DNA from: Fragum whitleyi
Taxonomy: Eukaryota; Mollusca; Bivalvia; Cardiida; Cardiidae
NCBI GenBank assembly: GCA_948146395.1
Contig: OX411559.1
Span: 27,905,208 to 27,969,207 of the forward strand
Length of the DNA: 64,000 nt
Direction: 5' to 3'
Shown here piece by piece: positions 22,816 to 31,865 of this stretch. Each line of letters starts with the position of its first letter. Within the stretch, counting starts at the first letter, position 1. Under the pieces are notes generated by a model that was not told where the DNA came from, did no database searches, and saw only the letters and a list, made by a program, of their open reading frames with translations. The position numbers were made by a program, and so were the translations under genes.

Positions 22816-22898
22816 TTATTTTATAGTAAGTTCATCCCAGTCCGGCCAGTACTGAGTCTTGATTCTCTCCAGGTAATCTCGAACGTTCTGCATTTCAT
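22816..22898 (-). CDS. FAXC-like: Gene 3 exon 6: C-terminal tail and stop
   Basis: 83 nt, acceptor CTTATTTCAG|ATGAA. It encodes EMQNVRDYLERIKTQYWPDW, then DELTIK and TAA. It is almost the same as gene 4 exon 6 and equal in length. Confidence 0.92.
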
Positions 22899-25800
22899 CT
22901 GAAATAAGTTGAAGTTAACAATCAGGTAATTACAGATAAAACTTCCATTAGTAACTTAACCCTTTGCTGTTTAATCCCTGCTTTTTACGTGCCTGTGATT
23001 TTATGATTGAGAAAACATTGTGCAAATAGAAGAAATTGCTTCTGACAAGCAATTTCTTCTTTTTCCACACTTTTTTCTACCCTATAGAATGGTTATTTTT
23101 CAAATTAAATCCACTTTAAATTTTCGTCTGCAAAACCTTTGAATTTGGACAGGTCCAAAATTTTGTAAAACAGGAAAGGGTAAACTTCGGTCCGGGATGC
23201 CAAAGCGTATGAAAACGTACCCCTTCTTTTGCACGTGTACTCATGTGCCAAACGCGTACGTTTTTCCAAATGTTTGTCATCTTGTTTGCATCCTAAACGC
23301 AGGGCTGATTGACCTTGATATTAATCAAACGACTGGTGTCTTTTTATTTTCTTCAATCATTCGAAATAATTTATTTGATAGGCTTTTTCGTTTTACGCAA
23401 TATTTTTACATACTTAAAGTACGTAGGTTGAATAGAGTCAACACATATCGCATATTCTCTGAATCTAGAAAGAATTTTTGAAATGCGTCCCTAGAATGTG
23501 TACAAAATATAACGGATTTCTTAGATTGTCCTTTTTCGCGTGACATGTCAAATATTTTTAAAGTTCACCTGATTTCATGAGCAATTGTCTTCCAGCACAG
23601 CTGACTGGTGTTTGGTAATAAATATTTGCAATGATTCCAAAAGCAGCACAGTCTACCTCTGTGAACGTATCTCCCATGATGTATTTCTTACTGCCTGCAA
23701 GGAGACAACAAAAACAGGAATAGTTAGCGACCTATATAATGTTTAAAACATTTACAAAACTATTAAGCAATATATACATTGTCAATTGTATTGTTATTAT
23801 CATTATTTGACAATATTTTTGACCCCGTCATAAACTATTGGTAAATATTGTACTTGACGCAGAGAAGAAAATCATTTAACGAAACTTACTTTTCCTAAAT
23901 TCGAGGTAGAAGCAGCGTAATGCACAATTTTTAAATCGGTATAAAGTTGTAGTATCTCGATCTCGAATCATTCCAAAACCCATGGAGTAGATAGCGAAAA
24001 TTATGACGTTATAAATTGTACATTGCAACGCATTTTGTATACAAGCTTCGACAATTCCCTTAATCTCATGACATTGTCAATAAAAAATATGCTATATGTT
24101 TATTACGTTATGCCATTGAAAATACCGTATGCTCAATAAAAGCACGACAAGGTCCTTCCTTGCCTTAAGATAGTTAAAATTCTTATAATTCGCTTCTAAT
24201 CGTCAAATACTTCAGCGCGTCTAGAGTCTTGAAATTTCCAATTTATCACTTTCTGTTAAAACAAGGGAGATTAGCGGGTGAAATAGATGCCACTCACCAT
24301 CTGTAGTGCATACATCCCTAGTTACAACTATAAATTTTCGTTTTAATCAATATGGTAATTATCTCACCTAGAATTGCAGAAAACTGTCTGAGATCGTGTT
24401 TTATAATTTCAGATATCTCCTCAGGCGTGTGACCTCCTACACCAACCATATACGTCATCTTTTTGATATACTTTTTAAAATAACGTCGGATCATCCATGG
24501 TAAAGAGTTAAAGTCGTCGTTAAGGAATTCATCGGGGTATAAACACCAGCGTGTATGGACGTTTAACCTGTTTCAAAATATAAAAAGACAACATAGCCGA
24601 GCTCAAACTGCTTCTTGTCACAAACAGCGGTTGACCAGAAATCAAGAATAATTCTCTAAGTTAAAAGCAATGATCTTAAATATGTCTGTTTGAGAAGACC
24701 TAAAGAAAGTGAAACAATTTCATTATAGTGAAGTTACTAAAGGAATTTAAATGTATCAAATATAAGGTTGATCATCATGCCTAGCTGTAAGCAATCGGGA
24801 ATTATATGTTAGAGTAAAGCAATTGTTAAAGTTTTAAAAGTAAGTCAAAAGCCAATACCACATGGTATAGAATCGTGGTCTCGGGGTAGGGTCTGGACAT
24901 AAAAACACTACATTTTTCCACATTACATCTAATATGCATGTCTCAATCGAATCCGTTACAAGGAAAAATAAGCACTCGAAATAACGCGATGAAATTACTT
25001 GAAATTTCAATGAAAGACAATGATATACGCTTCTATGTATGTCGGAATACCAGATTCAACTGAACATTTCTCACTGGAATGGGATCGAACCCACAAACAC
25101 CCCCGACCTCATTATTTTTTTAAGAAAACGTATTTCCGTAGCAGGCTCGACCATACCTCGAAATACAAAGCCACGGACTCCCCAAAACATGCCCTTATCA
25201 TAACGGCAACTACGACGCCTTCATCTCTGTTTCGAATTTGAATATGACCCAGATAAAATATCATTTCTCTCTAGGAATCCATTTGCCCTATCTACAGTAA
25301 AACTTGTGTTAAGCGACCACTTAAGGGACCACCAAAAAGAGGTCGCTCATGGGAATGGTCGCTTAATACGAAATACCATGATAAATGTGAAAGTTTATTT
25401 TGAAAGCATTTATAGATTGTCTTTCAAGTCGTACAGAATCTTATGCTGTTCGAACCCATTAGAATCGTCTTATTGGGACGATTCTAATGGGTTCCAACAA
25501 CATAAGATATCAACAATAACCAATTTTTCGTTAAGAATGTCTTCTTTTTCAGAAAATTTGCTTACGTTGCGGGGACTTTTATGGTGGTCGCTTAATAAAA
25601 TTGGTCGCTTAATAGACGTGGTCGCTCGAGCAATATCGACTGTATTCCTTTCAGCTTGTACGCTTTCCCCTAAGATAGCGACTTGTGTAAGTCTTCATCA
25701 AATGTGACTTGTAACAGAAGTTGATGGTTGATTTACTTCTCATTTAATGACTGATTGCCCAGGCATGACATCAAACAGGATGATCTTACCAGTAAAGGAA

Positions 25801-28711
25801 TTCTTCAATCCATTTCTGTATAGCCCAAGCAAGCGCTCTTTCCTCTTTAGACAAGGTCTTGTTTAAGTGTTTGTTGAACGTGTCGTTACAAAAGTTGATA
25901 ATTAACTGTGAATCACCCATCACTGTGTCGTTATACTCGATCCAAGGCACCTTTCCCTTTGGACCTCGCATTGCTAAACATCCGGTCTGTGATAAAATAT
26001 ATTTAACGGAATAAAGCAATTACTACGATAAATGATTCAATAAATATAAGGGTTGTTCAATAAGTATGGTAAAAACTAGTGTTATTTCCAATATTTACAT
26101 TCTAGCCATATGAAACAGATGAAAGTATATATATATATATATATATATGTACACCCAGACAATGCATGTTTGTAAAAAATCGGCAAAAATACGGCTCAGT
26201 AATGGAAATATGACAACATTATAAAGTTGTTATTATAACCATGCATTTGATAAACGAGTTACATAATTTTGGTAGCATGTTTTAGTGATCTTATTTATCG
26301 CCCCTCGTAAAGTAAAATGAATACTAAGTACGTGTTTATTACATAGTATTATCTAATCATTAACATACAGATATAATGTTTTAACTCGTTAAATTCAACA
26401 AGAAAATGACATTCCGATTTGAAGAATAAATATATCTTTTATTATTCTATAACAATTAAACAGATAAATAGATAAAAATTAAGTATACCTTTCTTATAAG
26501 ATAAGGAGTGATGCCATCATAATATAGTCATTAAGGTGGAAATGGACAGTGGCCTCCCGACTCTATGAACCGGAAGTGATTTTTATGTTTATTTTACGGA
26601 TCTTTTTGTGCGTTGTTTAAAAAGACCGGTTTTCGTAAGATTCTACTTATGGAAATAACGTAGAATTATGATGGTAAAACTTCATAATTTAGCTTTTTAT
26701 GAACATTTGATATCAATTCAATAACTGGATCATTAAATTTAACAATAAAAATGCGTTAAAACCGTCATTCGATTAGGGGGGAACCCTGAAAAATAAGGAA
26801 AAACTCTTTTATTTGCATGGAAAGGTATGCCAAATTTTTACCAAATAAAGGAAAAATATGGATGATAAACATATCGTAAAACAAGAAAAATTCATTGGGT
26901 AATTTCTTCAAAAATAGATTTTTGTGTCATTTTTACCTAGTAAAATTACAAAAATTAGTGCATTTTTTACTTTTGAAAACAAATTGTGCAAATGCAATTG
27001 ATCAAAGAGAATTTTTCATGTCAATAGCCATTGTGTATATGTATAAGGTCTATCAAAATGTATGTGTTTTATATCTTTAACCTAGTACAGAGTTTATACT
27101 AGACCTAAAACGAATATAACCGTTTTACTGAAAAATGGCCTATACCACTCTAGGGCAGATAACTCTAGCATGAAAACGGGCGTTGAAAGGTACCTTCAAA
27201 TTTTGATATAATGACTACACAATGTTAATCTACAACAAATGTGACCAAGAAAAAAATTCATTGGGCGGAAAAAAATGACGCCATGTGTCCATTGCTACCT
27301 TAAATACTGAATATAAAGTATTTATAAAGTGTGACGAGTTTTTGGTTTCGTACCGAAATGAAAGCAAAGCAATAAAACAAAACAATATGGTTCTACCTTT
27401 ACGCTAGAATATGAGGTAATTGACACTTGAAACCAGCCCTGCGTTCAGGATGAAAACGGTAGCGAAGCGCTTTCGACATGATACCTCACTTTGCACGTAT
27501 GTGCACGTGCAAAGCGGGGTATTATCTCAAAGCGCTCGAGAAACGCTTTTACATCCTGAACATAGGACATCTCGTGATCTTACCTGATACGGTATATCGG
27601 CAGCCCTCATATAGGTCATAAGTTTGAGGCAGAACTGTCCCACAGAAGGTATATGTTTCCCCTTGGATAACCCCGCATGTACAATCACAGTATCTCTCGG
27701 GTAGTCGACTCCACATTTTCTGTAGAAATGGAGAAAATATATTACCATGTACGGGACAATTCCAATCATTCCACGTGTGCGTAAAGCAAAGCCCATTGCC
27801 AGCCTGTGCATCTATACAGTCTGGCCAGAGTCTTCACCATACGCTCAGTATTTGCTTGTTTGAATGGGGTTTTAAGCCGCTTTCAAAATCTTTCAGCTAT
27901 ATCTCGGCGGCCGAAGCACCTAACAATGGATTCCTGGTATTTCTCACACCAGTACTATCATTACATCCTTTCCCGGCTTCCAGCTGCAATCCGACATAGG
28001 CTTTCTATTATCGACCCATTGGTAAGACAAATAGTGGGAAAGAATGAGTGCCGCCATCGGGGAAATACGCTCTGAAGACACGCAGGATCTTGATTTGAAG
28101 AAATCAAAAGAGCAACTTGCAAAGTCCGAGCTACAAGGAATTTCAGCTATACAACATTCGTTTTAATTGGCTTGATATTAATTCTGTGCATCAAACCATT
28201 TCTCCTGTATTATGTGAATTCGAAAACTTTCAAGATTGTACCTATTTCTGTAGCGGATAACGGCATTCACTCAGTTATCAGCTTAACCTTCATCATGGAC
28301 AAATATGACAAACCAAAGGGATAGAATTGGGATACCCATTGAATGAGCTTCCAAATATGAAAACATCTTATCGGCGTGGCTAAGATTATAGACTGCACAT
28401 TCCGTTTAGATGCATTTGTGATGAAAACATGTCCAAGCAGGTCACACGACTCATTAATTTTTCCACGTAATCCAACTATAATGTTTTTCATCGTCGGGTA
28501 TGACAAACAGATTGTTCAAAGCGATTCAAAACATAAGTCCCCAAAGTAATGAAAGCATATTTGTGAAGATAAAGCAAATATTTTACCTGTTGTACGGTTT
28601 CTTTCTTCTTTTAGCAACAAGCACCACAACACCCAGACCAGTAAGCGAGACAACCCCAGTCAATGTTTTATGCTGTGTTATAAATTCCTTCAAATTGTTA
28701 ATCAGATCCAT
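22816..28711 (-). CDS. FAXC-like: Gene 3: FAXC-like GST-fold membrane-anchored protein
   Basis: Six exons (28711-28587, 27719-27584, 25986-25790, 24567-24368, 23694-23569, 22898-22816) join to a 288-residue protein ending in TAA. The hydrophobic anchor at residues 17-33 is followed by KRRKK. The GST-N-like half carries CGVDYPRDTVIVHAG, QFCLKLMTYM (Cys at 72) and GPKGKVPWIEYND. The helical half carries VHTRWCLY, VGVGGHTPEEI, KKYIMGDTF, VDCAAFG, CAGRQLLM and YWPDW. It is closest to gene 4. One oddity: the usual I-P-G-P block reads M-R-G-P. Introns are compact (0.7-1.6 kb) and hold a SINE and several miniature elements. The family is certain; substrate and location are not. Confidence 0.93.
22957..23181. 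mobile_element. TTAACCCTTT miniature element, copy 1
   Basis: Ends TTAACCCTTTGCTGTTTAA and AAAACAGGAAAGGGTAA, imperfect inverted repeats. The core is a hairpin GAAGAAATTGCTTCTGACAA with GCAATTTCTTC. Inverted copy: 57213-57436. Gene 3 intron 5. Confidence 0.83.
23190..23305. mobile_element. CCTGCGTT/AGGATG hairpin element
   Basis: Core GCACGTGTACTCATGTGC flanked by mirrored AACGTACCCCTTCTTTTGCA and its imperfect inverse; right end GCATCCTAAACGCAGGG. Left end reads CGGGATGCCAAAGCG. Confidence 0.68.
23470..23551. mobile_element. Right half of a GTGACCCGTCACGC-family element
   Basis: TTTTTGAAATGCGTCC and TTAGATTGTCCTTTTTCGCG with TGACATGTCA match the right half of 4237-4507. Its end is about 18 bp from the gene 3 exon 5 donor. 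Confidence 0.65.
23569..23694 (-). CDS. FAXC-like: Gene 3 exon 5: GST-C core
   Basis: 126 nt, acceptor CTCCTTGCAG|GCAGT, donor AATCAG|GTGAAC. It encodes SKKYIMGDTFTEVDCAAFG, IIANIYYQTP and CAGRQLLMKS. Half of a miniature inverted-repeat element ends about 18 bp past the donor. Confidence 0.92.
24368..24567 (-). CDS. FAXC-like: Gene 3 exon 4: GST-C-like helices
   Basis: 200 nt, acceptor TTGAAACAG|GTTAAAC, donor TTCTAG|GTGAGA. It encodes LNVHTRWCLYPDEFLNDDFN, a short basic linker, VGVGGHTPEEISEII and LRQFSAILG. It is the shortest of the four versions, and Arg in G-R-H is replaced by Gly. Confidence 0.92.
25293..25644. mobile_element. TACAGT...GCGACCAC inverted-repeat element, copy 1
   Basis: 352 bp. 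Starts TACAGTAAAACTTGTGTTAA then GCGACCAC, and ends with the inverse (GTGGTCGCTCGAGCAATATC, GACTGTA). A central hairpin has CCCATTAGAATCGTC mirrored across TTATTGG. TA at both edges would fit a Tc1/mariner-type origin. Copies: 35336-35639 and, distantly, 43690-43850. Confidence 0.8.
25790..25986 (-). CDS. FAXC-like: Gene 3 exon 3: end of GST-N half
   Basis: 197 nt, acceptor TTTATCACAG|ACCGG, donor TACTG|GTAAGA. It opens TGCLAMRGPKGKVPWIEYND, so the I-P-G-P turn of the other copies is replaced by M-R-G-P. It continues MGDSQLIINFCN and AWAIQKWIEEFLYW. Length and phase match the other copies exactly. Confidence 0.92.
26126..26149. repeat. (TA)n microsatellite
   Basis: Twelve TA units inside gene 3 intron 2. 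Confidence 0.9.
26150..27436. other. Rest of gene 3 intron 2, no recognised content
   Basis: AT-rich intronic sequence without a supported frame, RNA gene or inverted repeat. Confidence 0.45.
27437..27566. mobile_element. CCTGCGTT/AGGATG hairpin element, best copy
   Basis: 130 bp. Starts CCCTGCGTTCAGGATG and ends CATCCTGAACATAGG. The whole element folds: GATACCTCACTTTGCACGTA, then TGTGCACGTGCAAAGCGGGG, with outer AGCGCTTTCG / CGAAGCGCT-like arms. It ends about 18 bp from the gene 3 exon 2 donor. Confidence 0.82.
27584..27719 (-). CDS. FAXC-like: Gene 3 exon 2: thioredoxin-like unit
   Basis: 136 nt, acceptor ATTTCTACAG|AAAAT, donor CAG|GTAAGA. It encodes KCGVDYPRDTVIVHAGLSKG, then VGQFCLKLMTYMRAADIPYQ. 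Both conserved cysteines are present. A CCTGCG-type miniature element ends about 18 bp past the donor. Confidence 0.93.
27855..28073 (-). mobile_element. tRNA-derived SINE, head decayed
   Basis: TTGTTTGAATGGGGTTTTAA, CGGCGGCCGAAGCACCTAAC and GGATTCCTGGTATTTCTCAC match 4636-4903. The tRNA head at the right end is mostly lost. Gene 3 intron 1. Confidence 0.77.
28587..28711 (-). CDS. FAXC-like: Gene 3 exon 1: N-terminal anchor
   Basis: Forty-one codons plus two bases, donor AACAG|GTAAAA. It starts MDLINNLKEFITQHK; no nearby upstream in-frame ATG was found. The hydrophobic segment LTGVVSLTGLGVVVLVA is followed by KRRKK. T-G-L-x-G-L-G-x-V resembles the gene 4 anchor. Confidence 0.87.
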
Positions 28712-29399
28712 GATTTTGATAGCGATATCACACAGGTTTTATGATGTAATTATAATGGCCGTGTTTGTCTACCAATCTATATTTCAGTGCTCAACGAGAC
28801 TGTGTTAGATAGGGAATGACCTTGCCACCGCTACCCTCATCATATATTGAGGTATAGGTAAACCACACTATTTTAATGTTTAGTATAAATATATTTGGAC
28901 TAACGATTTTGTTTGTTGTCACGTTCCCTGACTATTCTAAAAGATCAAAGAAACGCAAAACTACTGGCATTTTACCATCGTTTGCCATGTGCCATAGAGT
29001 CAAAGTATTATACTTTACAAACCGACTGCATAAAGTTGAAACCAACCAAAACGACAAAAATCAATGCATATCGATAGGGAGAGGAAAAGGGGTTTCGCTA
29101 TGAATTTCTTTACTCTATCAGTATACATGAGATTTCATTTTTGATTAAGTGCCGTTATCTCGTACTTTGTAGATTTCATTTCAGTCCACCCCTACTCCAT
29201 GCTATACCACATTTTCCCTCGTTTTCGAAAACCAAGGGTTGACGGAAAGCTGGTCATCACTGCGTTCATGAAAGTTAAACGACAAATCATTAGTGAGCGA
29301 CAAAAACCTCGTAACAACTGATTATTTAAGCTGTAGTTAGTTTAGTTTAAAGTAATTTACTTTAAGTTTGATGCGACGAGAGCTTTAAAGCTTATAGAG
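28712..29399. other. Upstream region of gene 3
   Basis: About 690 bp directly upstream of the gene 3 start codon. No promoter motif or conserved frame could be supported. Confidence 0.4.
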
Positions 29400-29530
29400 T
29401 CGCTTTCGAACACTCAATCCTGATGTTTTCACGTGCCCGAGATTGGCAAAGGTTTAAACCCACTGCTACCCAATTTTTACAGCTGGGTGAATTTGGGCTA
29501 GCTGTTAAGTGTCTTGCCCATTAACACACC
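29400..29530. repeat. Interspersed repeat (CAGCTGGGTGAATTTGGGCT type)
   Basis: TTTTTACAGCTGGGTGAATT followed by TTAAGTGTCTTGCCCATTAA and CACCCCGGCGACCAC. The 'GTGTCTTGCCCA' signature recurs in repeats of many aquatic invertebrates; this is from memory of that pattern. Confidence 0.5.
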
Positions 29531-29559
29531 CCGGCGACCACTTACTGTAGTTACTATTT

Positions 29560-29900
29560 CTTTGTTACTAATGAAATATATAGAGGATAATCGTTTGTTT
29601 AAGGGCAGGATCGATTTATTTTTCATTGAGAGAACAACAAAAGCAATATTTTCACAAGTGGCGGAGCCAAAATGTGAAAATTTAGGACAATCTTTCATAA
29701 CGCGCGTCATTTTTGCATGAGTAGCTTTGAATCGTTCATGATGACATGACGTATTAGGCTACGCTTAGATAACGTCAGATAGGGTCAAGTGAAGAAAAAC
29801 GGCGGATAATTTTTATTGACAATTTCACTGGTTTTGCGATGAGTTTACCAAGTGATAATTATCTTCAGTTATTTCTTGATTAAACCACCGCAAAGTCTCA
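29560..29900 (+). repeat. Uninterrupted copy of the repeat split at 2905/3838
   Basis: AGAGGATAATCGTTTGTTTA, CATTGAGAGAACAACAAAAG and GTTTACCAAGTGATAATTAT. It gives the empty-site sequence that dates the 0.9-kb insertion at 2937-3837. Confidence 0.68.
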
Positions 29901-30559
29901 TGCAATGAATAACATTGCCAGTCTAGTATATTCATGTCATCATTCATCGTGTATGCGCTTTAAGATTTCTCAATTTGGTCATTTAATGTTACTTATAAGT
30001 GTGTCTATTGACTTCGAATATTCCCCTCAAAAATTGTTTATTATAATTGAAAAGGGCTGATTCCTAACCTGTCACATTTTTTTTTCTAGAACTACGGTAT
30101 TGTTACAGCATTCAACGATCAAGCAAACCAAATATGTGTGTATTCAAATTTTATTCATTGAGGTATGACAGTAATTTTTCGATGAGTCAGGATGTGTTTG
30201 ATGGTCGTCCTTGATTCCGCGAGATAAGGATCTCATATTAATATAGAAAAATGTGTTTGGATAAAGATTGCAAAAAAGATAAGTAAATATTTACAATAAA
30301 TTTGATGGTAAGTTACATGGCTTCAACGTGTCGATATCAAAACTGAGAAAGAAGTATCACCCTTTTATAAATACCGGCATATACATGATATATGATTATT
30401 CAAATGATATTATCAGTAACAGCGTGTTTATGTAGGTATATAATACGTTTTTAGTGTATAATATGAAAAAAATGTCTAACAAGGTTGGGAGAATTGAAAA
30501 TTGTCGAGGCTCTGCAGAGTATGGCGTGTAATCGGTTGCAAAATTATATGAAAAAATAA

Positions 30560-30790
30560 TTTTTCTATAATACGAATATTTATTCAAAAAAGAAAAAAAA
30601 ATATGGTAAAAACAAAATACATGTTCAATAAATTAAATTATTTGTTCTATAGTTATTTATATTTATTGAATAATGATAAATATTTATTCTATAATTATGA
30701 TTTTTAAAAAAAAAAAATAAATAAATAATTTATGCAATAATCAAAAATATTTATTCTATGATTGTAAATATTTGTTGTATAATTCAAATT
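30560..30790. repeat. Extremely AT-rich tract with imperfect repeats
   Basis: Recurrent AATATTTATTCTATAAT-like words and A-runs, in the gene 3 to gene 4 interval. No function can be assigned. Confidence 0.6.
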
Positions 30791-31449
30791 GTGGTGTTAT
30801 CTGCTTAAAAAATTCTATAAAAGGATAATAATTGATTGTTCCGCCATTTTTATTCTCAAATAGAGAAAGAAAGGGTAAGTGTGTACATAAACACGTAAAA
30901 AATTGCAGACACTCGTCTCGAGATTGGCTGTCACGTGTTGAAAAGTAAAGTAAAATCCCTTTGCATAAACCTTTATCGCACAAGCTGAATGCTTTACTTT
31001 ACCTGCTCGGGCTGTATCATATAAATTCCGACATTATCATTAATTGGCCATTGTTTTATATACATTAGTAGTATCAGGGGAGGTTACCATTCTAGTAATT
31101 CCATTCACAAAGTTTTCATGAGTGACCTCCCATAGACCATTGGGAAACAAGGGGCAAATTACTCACTCTGTCTGAAAAGTACTTCTACGCGAGCAAAACG
31201 TTCACCTGATCTCAGAATTACATATGATTTCACACTTAAAGGATGTCTTTGATGTTTTAACAAGTTATGTAGAATCCTTGTTTCTCTCGATTTTTAAAAT
31301 GCATAGTTGTCAGACGGATACAATTCTTGAAAAAGAGTAAATTGAATCTTAGTGAGCACTACTATTGAAAACCAATTAACATCTGACAGGATTGTTCTAA
31401 CGCGGTATTAACACTGGTAAACGTCCACCAAAAACTGTGTCAGAAATAC

Positions 31450-31520
31450 CACAAGCCCTGCGTAAAGGATGAGAAAACAGTCCAAACTGCTTGCCAATTA
31501 TTCCCCGCTTTGCACGCACA
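31450..31520. mobile_element. CCTGCGTT/AGGATG hairpin element, left half
   Basis: CCCTGCGTAAAGGATGAGAA and TTCCCCGCTTTGCACGCAC match 27437-27566; the right arm is missing. Confidence 0.6.
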
Positions 31521-31782
31521 TTTGGTTCTGTCAGTGGTTAACAACTTTGACGCGAATTATAGTGAATTATCCAGGAAACATAATAAAGACGTATAAATCT
31601 AAATACTTGTTTCTCAATCAATGTAAAATAAGCAGATTCATTTAGATCCCAATCAATCCCACACAGCATGTTCATATTATCATTTTTTTACGGAGTTGTG
31701 AAATGAAATGGCTAATCAGAACATTGAAAACACTTTTCAAGTACACATAACATAATTATTCCACATTTAAATGTTTATATTA

Positions 31783-31865
31783 TTATTTCATAGTCAGTTG
31801 ATCCCAGTCCGGCCAGTATTGAGTCTTGATTCTTTCCAGGTAATCTCGTACGTTCTTCATTTCAT
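31783..31865 (-). CDS. FAXC-like: Gene 4 exon 6: C-terminal tail and stop
   Basis: 83 nt, acceptor ATATATTTCAG|ATGAA. It encodes EMKNVRDYLERIKTQYWPDW, then DQLTMK and TAA. Only a few residues differ from gene 3, so this exon is under strong constraint or was recently homogenised. Confidence 0.92.

Noticed and set aside
26040..26310. A mariner-type element starting GGGTTGTTCAATAAGTATGG and ending CGCCCCTCGTA
   Set aside because: Both ends look familiar, but they are not inverted copies of each other, so no single element could be delimited.
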